From NCBI GenBank assembly GCA_947626415.1, contig CANQSA010000001.1, positions 245,232-309,231 of the forward strand: a stretch of DNA of 64,000 nt, written 5' to 3'. The notes beneath the pieces are model-generated. The model was given only the letters and a program-made list of their open reading frames with translations. It ran no database searches and was not told where the DNA came from. The translations under genes and the position numbers were made by a program. This document shows, one piece after another, positions 45,762 through 54,748 of this stretch. How positions within the stretch are numbered: position 1 is the first letter of the stretch; each line of letters starts with the position of its first letter. Source of the DNA: an uncultured Lachnospiraceae bacterium. Its GTDB lineage: Bacteria; Bacillota; Clostridia; Lachnospirales; Lachnospiraceae.

Positions 45762-46574
45762 TTAGCGGTTCCGTTCCCAGAATTCCGCGATATCCGCCTC
45801 CCGGATGTCTTTGGAAATCGCGCTGTCCCCTTTCCGCAGGATAACAGACTCCAGTTCCTCTCCCAACTGATACAGATTTGCTTCTTCCTTTGTTCTGGTG
45901 ATTTCAAGCACCCACCCGTTTTTCAGGTCTACTTTGGATTTGTAATCATCCGGATAGGGTTCCGCATAACATTCAAAGTCCCGCCATGTCAGATCCTTCT
46001 TACCGAACATTCCTTCCACTTCTTTCATGGTGAGCGACTTCTGATGCTTCGTGATAAATTTCTTTACGATCTCCCGAATATCAGAATCTGCGCACAAGTA
46101 TCCCCGGATCGTTTCTTCGTCTTCTGCCTTTGCGTATCTGATCTCGATTCTTTCGTCTCCGATATAACCGCCGTACAGTTCAAACCTTTCCCCGTTCTCC
46201 AAAGCCCCTTTTGCATTTTCATAAAATATGATCTCCCAGTTATGTGGGGCAGTCAATTCTTTTCCGATATACTCCCCTTTCTCCAACCCAACTACCCGGC
46301 TGACTGTCACCTGTTCTAAACTGTCCCGAACTTCCCCGATCAGTTCCGGATCGGAGAGAACCATTTTGTAATCAACCGAAGATGCAATATCTCCGTTCTC
46401 ATCCAGCGTATAATCGCTGTAAGAAATCCGCATGGCGTCCATATCATATCGGTTCTTCCAGTCATTAATCATCTCTGAGATATGCCGATCCGGAATTGGA
46501 TTTTCTTTCGTCTTCTTCTGCAGTTTCCAATATATGACCGTTCCTGCCGCAGCCAACACGATCACTGCGATCAA
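45762..46574 (-). CDS. Truncated copy of a one-TM membrane protein (copy 1 of cassette protein)
   Basis: About 270 residues, almost identical to residues about 28-294 of the protein at 57500-58384: helix AVIVLAAAGTVI, then HISEMINDWKNRYDMDAMR, LYGGYIGDERIEIRYAK, GMFGKKDLTWRDFECYAEPY and SAISKDIREADIAEFWERNR. Homology to copy 2 stops at about 46575. Upstream, the frame stays open to a GTG at 46733, but that part runs through a perfect terminator hairpin and has no homology. A TTG at 46574 with GAAAGGAG 10 bases upstream is the only supported start. Probably a 5'-truncated remnant left when the NRPS island arrived; expression is doubtful. Function of the family unknown. Confidence 0.65.
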   Translation of the reverse strand: MIAVIVLAAAGTVIYWKLQKKTKENPIPDRHISEMINDWKNRYDMDAMRISYSDYTLDENGDIASSVDYKMVLSDPELIGEVRDSLEQVTVSRVVGLEKGEYIGKELTAPHNWEIIFYENAKGALENGERFELYGGYIGDERIEIRYAKAEDEETIRGYLCADSDIREIVKKFITKHQKSLTMKEVEGMFGKKDLTWRDFECYAEPYPDDYKSKVDLKNGWVLEITRTKEEANLYQLGEELESVILRKGDSAISKDIREADIAEFWERNR

Positions 46575-46598
46575 AAAAAACCAACTCCTTTCAGTCAG

Positions 46599-46631
46599 CA
46601 AAAAAGAGCAACCGTTTTTGCGATTGCTCTT
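46599..46631 (-). terminator. Intrinsic terminator after the PPTase gene
   Basis: AGAGCAA pairs with TTGCTCT over a 12-base loop, followed on the minus strand by TTTTTT. It ends the MATE-NRPS-PPTase operon and lies within the artefactual 5' extension of the truncated copy. Confidence 0.75.
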
Positions 46632-46719
46632 AATTTCGGTATTCGGTTTTACCGGATCTTTGCTTCCCGTGCTTGTAAAAAGCTCATATCCCTTCTTCGA
46701 GAAGTGCAGGACGGTTTCT

Positions 46720-47322
46720 TTATTCTTCTTCACATATTGATATTTCGTAATTGCCGTATGACACGTTAAACAGCTTGCATTTTACGGCGGTTGAATCACG
46801 CGTTATTGTTCGCTTTTCGGGATTTATTTCGATACGCGGCAAAAATTCACCGAGTCCTTCGCCGGTCATTTTTATATAGCTTTCCTTCATAGTCCAAAGC
46901 CTGAAAAACCTACGCGATTTATCCTCGTCGCTTTGCGCTTCGGCTATATATTTCCGCTCGCTCGGCAGGAAAACGCTGTCCGTAATCTCAAACGGAGCGT
47001 TTTCAGCCTTTTCGATATCACAGCCGACCGGTGCTTCGCTCACGGCACACAAAACATATTCGCCCGAATGTGAGATATTAAAGCATATCCCTTCGCACAG
47101 CGGCTTACCGTTCGCGTCCGTTATGACATTATCGGCTGAGAAGCCGTATTTGCCGAGAACTGCTTCCATAAGCCGCCATGCGCCGAGACTTAATTTTCTG
47201 TCAATCGCGTTACGATATTTTAAAATATGTCTTTTCCGCCGATCCGGTATTCCGTAAAGCGCCGCCGCGTCCGCTGCCGGATCTGGCAGGGATGATACGT
47301 TTTTTAAAAAGTATTCCGCCAT
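46720..47322 (-). CDS. Sfp-type 4'-phosphopantetheinyl transferase
   Basis: A 200-residue PPTase that would convert the two NRPS carrier domains to the holo form using CoA. The core motifs are ICFNISHSGEYVLCAVS, PVGCDIEKAE with the Mg-binding Asp, and FFRLWTMKESYIKMTGEGL with the W-x-x-KE signature. It is the third gene of the island, 61 bases after the NRPS, with AGAGGG before its ATG. Downstream is the island's terminator. Confidence 0.93.
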   Translation of the reverse strand: MAEYFLKNVSSLPDPAADAAALYGIPDRRKRHILKYRNAIDRKLSLGAWRLMEAVLGKYGFSADNVITDANGKPLCEGICFNISHSGEYVLCAVSEAPVGCDIEKAENAPFEITDSVFLPSERKYIAEAQSDEDKSRRFFRLWTMKESYIKMTGEGLGEFLPRIEINPEKRTITRDSTAVKCKLFNVSYGNYEISICEEE

Positions 47323-47383
47323 TTTCCCTCTGTAATCGTAAATTTGATAATCGACTTATTTTTCCGCCGCACCGCATTTATGT

Positions 47384-50300
47384 TCACTGCAATTCAAAAT
47401 ATCCGAGTCCTTTAAGATTTACAAGGAACTTTTTCATATACTCAAACGAGGTTACGGGCCAGCTGAAGCCCATGCGGTAGAGAGCCTGCATTGTCATTTC
47501 GTTGTCCTGACCGACTTCGTATGATTTTCTGCCGTGCGACATGTTCTCATACGCGATCATGCTCGAAAGCACCTTCGCCTTTTCGTGATCGTTTTCGGTT
47601 TTCCTTAAAGCCGCTTCATACTCGCCGCTTTCGGCGGGCTTTACAGTAAGTCCCTGCCTGTTCATCTCGCTGTATAAATCGTTCATAAGCAGCGCGTGAT
47701 TGTTATACGGGTGGAATACCACGCACTTTCTCGGCGACTGCGCAAGAAGAAGTATCGCCTTTGCCACGTAATCTATCGGCGAAAGCTCGAACGGCATATC
47801 CATGGTTTCATACGGATAGCAGCCGATGAGATATGTGGATTTGAGCCTTCCCATAAATGTGTTTGTCGTGAAATTGATTTGGTATTCGCCGTCGCTCTCG
47901 CGCGCCGAAAGATTTCCGACGCGCATGATTTTCGCGTTCATTCCGCTCGCCGCCTTTTCCAATATTTCGCGCTCAGCAAGGAATTTCGCGGCGGTGTATT
48001 TGGAGCTTTGCACCTGACCGCAGTATAGCATATTTTCTTTAAGGTTTGAAACCTCTCCCGGACGGTCGAGGAACGCTCCGCCGACGCTCATCGTGGAAAC
48101 GTGTACGAGCCGCGTTCCCGTTTCCTCGCAGAACTCGATGATGTTTTGCACGCCGTGATAGTTTACGTCCTCGATGTCCGTATCCTTCGAGAAATGCTTT
48201 ACATTCGCCGCGCAGTTTATAAATGTATCGGCTTTTACGCCTTTGAGCTTTTCAAAGTCCGCCTTGTTCGTTATGTCGCCGTCTGTTACCGTAATTCTAT
48301 CGCCGTATTTTTCCGTGATATCCTCCTCAAAGTAATAGTAGAACAGAGATTTTAACCGCGTATACGCCGTCATTTTGCCCTTGCCGCGCATCAGACAGCA
48401 TACATTGCCGTCAAAATTTGCGAGCAGCTCATGAAGTATATGCGCTCCCAAAAATCCCGTCGCGCCGGTCAGAATCACATCGCCTATCTCCTGCTTTTCG
48501 CCGTTTATAAACGCGTCGATAGTGTTCTTTTCAAGCAGGCGGTCAATATTTTCGTAATTGTAGTCGTCAAACCGCATGATGCCGTCGTCGGCATTGCCCG
48601 CGCCGCCCGCAAGCTTTGCGAGAGAGCGCGGCGTGGGATTGGCGAACACGTCTCCGTATGTTATATTGTAACCGATCTTGCCCGCCGCGATAACGACGCG
48701 CGTTACGGTGAGCGACGTGCCGCCAAGATCAAAGAAGCTGTCGTTTACCGATACTTCGTCCATATTCAGAATGTCCGCGAATATCTCACAGAAATTCTTT
48801 TCAACCGCCGTTTCGGGCTTTACCGATACGCTGTTCTTTGGAGTGTCGGAAATCACCGGATCGCCCAGCGCTTTAATGTTCACCTTGCCGTTAGGAGTTG
48901 TCGGCAGCTCGTCAAGCCGGTTAAACGACGCGGGGATCATATAATCGGTAAGTTTTTTTCTCATTTCCGATTTCAGATACGCAACGTCGGGATCTCCATC
49001 GGCGGTATAGTACGCGCATATGCCGTCCTCGTGACCTACCTTTTTGATAACAACGACAGCCGAGCGTATTCCTTCTATACTTGTCAGGCACTTTTCAATC
49101 TCGCCGAGTTCTATTCTAAACCCGCGAAGTTTGATTTGACTGTCCTTTCTGCCAAGGATCACGACATCTCCGCTATCTGTCCAGCACGCGTAGTCGCCGG
49201 AGCGGTAGAAGCGCTCGCCATCGTATTCGATAAACGCCTTTTCCGTCTGCTCGGGAAGATTGTTATAGCCCGCAGCAACTCCCACGCCGCCTATTAAAAG
49301 CTCGCCGACAACGCCAGCAGGCAGCTTGTTGTCATCCATATCGACAATGTATTCGCGATAATTCAGAAGCGGTCTTCCGACGGATATTTCATCCTCTTTT
49401 GTAAGATCCTTCGCGTTTGACGCCACTGTGATTTCGGTGGGACCGTAGGCGTTTATAATTCGAGCATTTGTCTTTTCGCGCAGGACGCTCAGAAGCTTAT
49501 CCGAAAATTTTTCGCCGCCCGATAAAATCATCTTGCAGTTTTTCATCGCGTCCGCAAATTCGTCAAGCTCCATATATACGAGAAGTCTTGACGGAGTGAC
49601 GTCAAATGCGTCCACATTGTTTTCCTTAAAGAACCGCGCAAGCGAAAGCGGATTCGTCGTCTGTTCGTCGCTCGCGAAAGCAAGAGTAAGACCATTGCAG
49701 AGCGCAACGGCCGTTTCCTGCAGCGACATATCAAACGATACCGTCGTAACCGAGCCGTAGCATTTGCAGCCCTCGGTTACGCAGCGAACCTGAAGATTGC
49801 GCTCGTCGTCGGTAACATAGTTCGCGATACCGATGTGCCTGAGCATTACGCCCTTGGGCTTTCCGGTCGAGCCGGATGTGTAAATAAGATACGCCAAATC
49901 CTCCGGTGAAATCGTTACATTCGGCTTTTTATCATCGCCGCCCGCTTCAAGCTCCGCTATATCAACCGCATTTTTGTATGTTTTAAGCAACTCGCCGAAG
50001 GTTATTACAAGCTCCGCGCCGCTGTCATCTATAATGCTTTCTATTCTCTCCCTCGGATATTCGGGGCAGGTCGGTATAAACGCGCCGCCCGCCTTTAATA
50101 TACCGAACATTGCGGCGAAGAATTTTGATGTTCTGTTTAGCAGTATAACCACGCGGCTGCTGTTTTTAACTCCGCGCTTTAATAACGCGTTCGCTACAAT
50201 ATTCGCGCGTCTATCCATTTCGGCGTACGTGAATTTACCGTCGCAGGCGATAATTGCCGTGCGGTCGGGGTGAAGCTTTGCCCGGTACTCGAATTTTTCA

Positions 50301-53300
50301 TGCAGAAGTTTTATTTCAGGCTCCGCAAATCCGGTGTAAGAGAAATCCACGACTTGCTTTTCGTCCGCGGCGCCGAGCATTGACAGCTTGCGCACCTTGC
50401 CGTCTGGATTTTCGACTATTCTTTCCGCAACTGTCTTAATCGCGTTCGCGAATTTGCTCATCAGCTCATGGCTGTAAACAGCGTCGTTGTAGTGAACATT
50501 TACGCGTTCCGTTCCGTCTGTTTTTTCGATGTGCACACCCGTGTCGAATTTTACACGCTGCTCGCCGACAAGCTCCCATTCGATTGATTTGCCGTCTATA
50601 CGAAGCTCGTCCACGACGCCGAGCTGATACGCGTACATAATATGCGGCGCATAGTTGAACTTGCGGCACACGTCGGCATACGGATACGCCTCGTTTGCGA
50701 CCGCGTTTATAAACAGATCCTTCGCGCGCTCCACAAGCTCCGCCGCCGTTATATCATCAATTTCAAGACCTATCGGGAGCGTTTTCACAAACATACCGAA
50801 GCAGTTTGTGAGCTTCATATCCGAGCGTCCGTTGCTTATCGTGTTGATATACGCGCCGCGGCTGTTCGTAAATCTCGATACAACATACAATGTCGCCGCG
50901 AGGAACAAATGCGCGGGCGTTGCGCCTATATTACTGCAGAACTCCGAAACGCGCGCCATATCAAACGGCGCGGACGCAATCGCGGGCGAGCCGTTTTCGG
51001 CAAGTCCGCCTTTATCCGGCGTAAGCTCAGCCGCGCCCTCGCAGTTTACGAGCATATCGGAAATGTATTTTTCCGACGATTTGAACTCGTCGCTGTCCAC
51101 GAATGCTCTGTCGTCCTTTACATAGTCAAAGTAATCATAGGTTTCGCTCTGTATTTCGCCGCCCTCGAGAACCGTTTTTAACGATTGTAGGAACAAGTCG
51201 AATGATGCGCCGTCAAAGATAATATGGTGGAACTCGGCGAATAGATACACCGCCGCCTCTGTTTGTATCACTTCAATTCTGAACAGCCGCGTATTCATAA
51301 GCTTGAACGGCTTTACAAATTCCGCGCGGTACACCTTTAACTCGTCCTCGCTCATATGCTTTACAGGAACTGTATATCCGTCCGCACCCATACGCTGCTG
51401 AACAATATCGTCGTCCTTGATTGTAAGCCGAGTGAAAACATACGGATGCGCCGCGAGCACGGTACCTATCGCGTCCGCGAGCTTCTGCGCGCCGAAATCG
51501 GCGGGGAAACGGTACATGAACGGGATATTATAAAACGTGTCCTCGGGACGCTTCATGCACTCCGAATATACTCCGTACTGCGTGTATGAAAGCGGCGCGA
51601 ATTCCGCCTTTTCCTCTTTCGTCTGTTCCTCGGCGGGCGCGTTTTTCGCGGTAAGCAGAAAGTCTACAATATCATCCTCTATCGACATTACCGAGCAGCC
51701 CTTCATAAGCGTCTTTATATCCGCGCCGTAGCCGAACTCCTTGTTAAGCTCGACCGCGAGCTTTATAACGGAGAGCGACGTCATGCCGCAGCGCATAATG
51801 TCGGCTGAAACATCGATCTCGTCCGTGCCGATTATGCCCTTTATTATTTCAAGTATTTTCGTTTCGAGCGACGTGAGTGAGCGTTCGGTTTTTGCCGTCG
51901 GCTCCGCCGAAGTAAAATCAATTTCCGGCAGACTTCTCTTGTCAACCTTGCCGTTTACCGTGAGCGGTATCGCGTCAATCTGCATAATCGCCTCGGGCAC
52001 CATATACGGCGGCTTTCTCTCCGCGATAAATTCCTTAAGAGCCGCTATGTCAACCTCGCCGTCAGATACGATATACGCTGCAATGTACTTTCCGCCCGAC
52101 GCTTTATCCTTCGCCACAACAGTCGCGTCCCTTATTCCATTAAAATCGTGTATAACGGATTCAATCTCCGTAAGCTCGATTCGGTAGCCGCGTATTTTAA
52201 CCATGCCGTCGCGGCGTCCAACATACGACAGATTGCCGTCGTTCATGAATTTTACGATATCGCCCGTATGATAAAGCACGTCGCGGTATTTGCCGCTTTC
52301 AAACGGATTTTTAACGTATACCTTTTCCGTCTGCTCGGGGCGGTTCAGATACCCCTTTGACACTAGCGGACCCGCTACGCATAATTCGCCCACCGCACCG
52401 AACGGCAGCATACGCAGCTGCTTGTCAACGATATAGAGCCGCGCGTTGTCAACACCTATGCCGACGGGAACAGGATCGTAATATTTATCCATCAGAAACG
52501 CCGTTATCAATATGGTACACTCCGTCGGTCCATAGCTGTTGAACTGTTTAACACCCGCCCGCGGCTCAAACGGAACAAGCTTTTCGCCGCCTATGTCCAC
52601 GACTTTGGGAGCAATATCGTCGATTGAGGTCAGAAACGCTCTGGCGACCTGCGTTGTCAGAGAAATATGCGTAATACCGTTTTGCGCGCAGTATTCGTTG
52701 ATCCATACCAAATCGAGCCGGCGCTCCTCGGGAATTATATACTCCGCCGCGCCTGCGCTCAGAAACGGATAAATGTCCAGCATATGCACGTCAAAACTGT
52801 AGCTCGCGTGCGCCGCCGACGCACTTATTTCCGTAATATCGTAAACTCTCCGGAACCAATGAATAAAATTGGTAAGGTTATGATGCGTCAGCATACAGCC
52901 CTTCGGTGTACCCGTTGAGCCGGAGGTGTAAAGCAGCACAAATAAATCGTCCGCGCCGGGCGAAGGTAGCGGTGCGCTGCCGCCCTGAAGCTCAGGAATA
53001 TCCTCTGTTTTTAATATTTCTCCCTCAAAATCGGGTATCAGCGGGAGCAGCTTGCCGTCCGTAATAAGCATTTTAGCATCCGCATCCTTCGTCATAAAGC
53101 GCAGCCGCTCCGACGGGTGTGTCGGATCGAGCGGCTCGTACGCCGCGCCCGATTTCAATATGCCTATCGAGCATATCGTTATGTATTCGCTGCGCCCAAC
53201 CATTGACGCTATAATATCGCCCTTGCCCAAACCCTTCGAGCGGATATATTGTGCGATTTTGTCCGTTATTTCGTCAAGCTCCCTATACGTGTAGCGGTTT

Positions 53301-54736
53301 TCCTTAAACACGAGCACCGTCTTATCGGGCGTTTTCCTTGCCTGCGCGCGGAACATATCAACAAATCCGACACTTAAATCAACATCGGTTACCAACGCGT
53401 CGTTTAAGGCGCGTATTTTATTTACGCTGCGCTCGTCCGCAAGATGCAGCTTTGAAAGCTCCGATTTTTTGAGCATTTCCGAAATTATAAGAGTAACCGT
53501 ATCCGCGAATGAGCGTATTGTTTCGTACTCGTACAAATCGCTGCGGTATTCAAAATCCATTTCAAACACGCCGCCGTACTTGAATACCATAATAGCAATA
53601 GGCGATTGCGCGATATGCGTCGGAATGCGCTCCATTTCGACGGTGTTTTCGCCGAGTGTGAAGGTATTGAACGAATCCGACTGGTATGCGAACATTATAC
53701 CTGCATCCAGTCCGTATTCGCCCGCGAGCTTGACATACGGATAATTGCCGTTCTTTATCACGCCTCGCTGAGCGGAACGGACGCCCGAAAGATAATCGCT
53801 TACCTTCGCCGTATCGTCGATTTTTATGTAAAGCGGCAAAGTGCGGACCATCATGCCGACGGTGTTTCTCATGCGCGGGTCGTGTCTGCCGTGGTTGAGA
53901 GTGAATATTACCGATTCTTCCCCGCCGGTAAATTTCGCCGCCGCGTATGCGACAGCACCGAGGAAAAGCGTATTTTCGGTTATCCCGTTTTCCTTTATAA
54001 ATTCGTCCACCTTTTCGACCGATATATCGTCCGGCAAAATACGCCTGAATCCACGGCAGGGCTTGTCCTTAATATTTTCGTCCTCGTTCATGTCGGGTAT
54101 AAGTTTTGAATTTGTTTCAAGTCCCGCGAATATGTTTTCATAATATTTATGAGCTTCCTCATACGCCGGTGTATCCGCGAATTTTTCCTCGTATACCGAC
54201 ATGCCGAACTGACCTATTTCCTCCGGCTCGATCTCGCCGCCCGAATAAAGAGTTGAGATCTCGGCGCAGAGAACGGAAAACGATGTGCCGTCAACCGCGA
54301 TATGGTGGTAATCCGTCAAAAAGCACATTTTCGTTTCCGTTTTGATAATTTCAAAGCGGAACAAATAATCACGCTCCAAATCAAACGGTTTTACGAAGTC
54401 GTTTTTCAGCTTTTCAAGCTCATCGTCCGAAGCGCTTATCACCGGAATATCAACCGTAACCTCTCGCGGCCTCATAACCGGCTCTCCTGATGAAGTATCA
54501 ATGTAATAGCGCAGTCCTTCATGGTTTTTAACCGCCCTTTCAACAGCGGATTTCAGCGCGTCAATATCAACCGCGCCCTTATCAAACGTATAGCAAAGGG
54601 GCGAGTTGTATATCGTGCCGCTCGGATTGTTGATACAAGCCAAATATACGCCCATTTGGCTCGGCGTAAGCGGGTATTCCTTCATATCCCGCGTTTGAGC
54701 AATAGATTCGGCTATTAAATCTTTTTCTGTTTTCAT
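47384..54736 (-). CDS. Two-module nonribosomal peptide synthetase, C-A-T-C-A-T-R
   Basis: A 2450-residue NRPS. C1 (about 15-440) has HHIAVDG at 144-150; A1 (about 460-945) has LYTSGSTGTPKG, FNSYGPTEC and Lys930; T1 (about 955-1030) has the attachment Ser987 in CGMTSLS; C2 (about 1045-1460) has HHIIFDG at 1170-1176; A2 (about 1480-1960) has YTSGSTGKPKG, NAYGPTE and Lys1951; T2 has Ser2008 in DLGGTSLT; the terminal reductase (about 2085-2450) has NADPH loop TGATGFLG and catalytic Tyr2247/Lys2251. Specificity residues read D-V-L-S-D-G-S-I-L-K for A1 and D-M-Q-D-L-G-A-V-A-K for A2; the invariant Asp means alpha-amino acids, but substrates are not assigned. A leading C domain suggests an N-acylated start, and the reductase an aldehyde or alcohol product. 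Confidence 0.93.
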   Translation of the reverse strand: MKTEKDLIAESIAQTRDMKEYPLTPSQMGVYLACINNPSGTIYNSPLCYTFDKGAVDIDALKSAVERAVKNHEGLRYYIDTSSGEPVMRPREVTVDIPVISASDDELEKLKNDFVKPFDLERDYLFRFEIIKTETKMCFLTDYHHIAVDGTSFSVLCAEISTLYSGGEIEPEEIGQFGMSVYEEKFADTPAYEEAHKYYENIFAGLETNSKLIPDMNEDENIKDKPCRGFRRILPDDISVEKVDEFIKENGITENTLFLGAVAYAAAKFTGGEESVIFTLNHGRHDPRMRNTVGMMVRTLPLYIKIDDTAKVSDYLSGVRSAQRGVIKNGNYPYVKLAGEYGLDAGIMFAYQSDSFNTFTLGENTVEMERIPTHIAQSPIAIMVFKYGGVFEMDFEYRSDLYEYETIRSFADTVTLIISEMLKKSELSKLHLADERSVNKIRALNDALVTDVDLSVGFVDMFRAQARKTPDKTVLVFKENRYTYRELDEITDKIAQYIRSKGLGKGDIIASMVGRSEYITICSIGILKSGAAYEPLDPTHPSERLRFMTKDADAKMLITDGKLLPLIPDFEGEILKTEDIPELQGGSAPLPSPGADDLFVLLYTSGSTGTPKGCMLTHHNLTNFIHWFRRVYDITEISASAAHASYSFDVHMLDIYPFLSAGAAEYIIPEERRLDLVWINEYCAQNGITHISLTTQVARAFLTSIDDIAPKVVDIGGEKLVPFEPRAGVKQFNSYGPTECTILITAFLMDKYYDPVPVGIGVDNARLYIVDKQLRMLPFGAVGELCVAGPLVSKGYLNRPEQTEKVYVKNPFESGKYRDVLYHTGDIVKFMNDGNLSYVGRRDGMVKIRGYRIELTEIESVIHDFNGIRDATVVAKDKASGGKYIAAYIVSDGEVDIAALKEFIAERKPPYMVPEAIMQIDAIPLTVNGKVDKRSLPEIDFTSAEPTAKTERSLTSLETKILEIIKGIIGTDEIDVSADIMRCGMTSLSVIKLAVELNKEFGYGADIKTLMKGCSVMSIEDDIVDFLLTAKNAPAEEQTKEEKAEFAPLSYTQYGVYSECMKRPEDTFYNIPFMYRFPADFGAQKLADAIGTVLAAHPYVFTRLTIKDDDIVQQRMGADGYTVPVKHMSEDELKVYRAEFVKPFKLMNTRLFRIEVIQTEAAVYLFAEFHHIIFDGASFDLFLQSLKTVLEGGEIQSETYDYFDYVKDDRAFVDSDEFKSSEKYISDMLVNCEGAAELTPDKGGLAENGSPAIASAPFDMARVSEFCSNIGATPAHLFLAATLYVVSRFTNSRGAYINTISNGRSDMKLTNCFGMFVKTLPIGLEIDDITAAELVERAKDLFINAVANEAYPYADVCRKFNYAPHIMYAYQLGVVDELRIDGKSIEWELVGEQRVKFDTGVHIEKTDGTERVNVHYNDAVYSHELMSKFANAIKTVAERIVENPDGKVRKLSMLGAADEKQVVDFSYTGFAEPEIKLLHEKFEYRAKLHPDRTAIIACDGKFTYAEMDRRANIVANALLKRGVKNSSRVVILLNRTSKFFAAMFGILKAGGAFIPTCPEYPRERIESIIDDSGAELVITFGELLKTYKNAVDIAELEAGGDDKKPNVTISPEDLAYLIYTSGSTGKPKGVMLRHIGIANYVTDDERNLQVRCVTEGCKCYGSVTTVSFDMSLQETAVALCNGLTLAFASDEQTTNPLSLARFFKENNVDAFDVTPSRLLVYMELDEFADAMKNCKMILSGGEKFSDKLLSVLREKTNARIINAYGPTEITVASNAKDLTKEDEISVGRPLLNYREYIVDMDDNKLPAGVVGELLIGGVGVAAGYNNLPEQTEKAFIEYDGERFYRSGDYACWTDSGDVVILGRKDSQIKLRGFRIELGEIEKCLTSIEGIRSAVVVIKKVGHEDGICAYYTADGDPDVAYLKSEMRKKLTDYMIPASFNRLDELPTTPNGKVNIKALGDPVISDTPKNSVSVKPETAVEKNFCEIFADILNMDEVSVNDSFFDLGGTSLTVTRVVIAAGKIGYNITYGDVFANPTPRSLAKLAGGAGNADDGIMRFDDYNYENIDRLLEKNTIDAFINGEKQEIGDVILTGATGFLGAHILHELLANFDGNVCCLMRGKGKMTAYTRLKSLFYYYFEEDITEKYGDRITVTDGDITNKADFEKLKGVKADTFINCAANVKHFSKDTDIEDVNYHGVQNIIEFCEETGTRLVHVSTMSVGGAFLDRPGEVSNLKENMLYCGQVQSSKYTAAKFLAEREILEKAASGMNAKIMRVGNLSARESDGEYQINFTTNTFMGRLKSTYLIGCYPYETMDMPFELSPIDYVAKAILLLAQSPRKCVVFHPYNNHALLMNDLYSEMNRQGLTVKPAESGEYEAALRKTENDHEKAKVLSSMIAYENMSHGRKSYEVGQDNEMTMQALYRMGFSWPVTSFEYMKKFLVNLKGLGYFELQ

Positions 54737-54748
54737 GCTTTCACCTTC

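Noticed and set aside
46575..46733. Open frame extending the truncated copy-1 protein upstream to a GTG
   Set aside because: It reads through a perfect terminator hairpin with a T-run, overlaps the PPTase stop, and has no homology to the intact copy 2.
47384..54736. Assigning amino-acid substrates to the two A domains
   Set aside because: The extracted pocket residues do not match a code I can name with confidence; only alpha-amino acid activation is supported.
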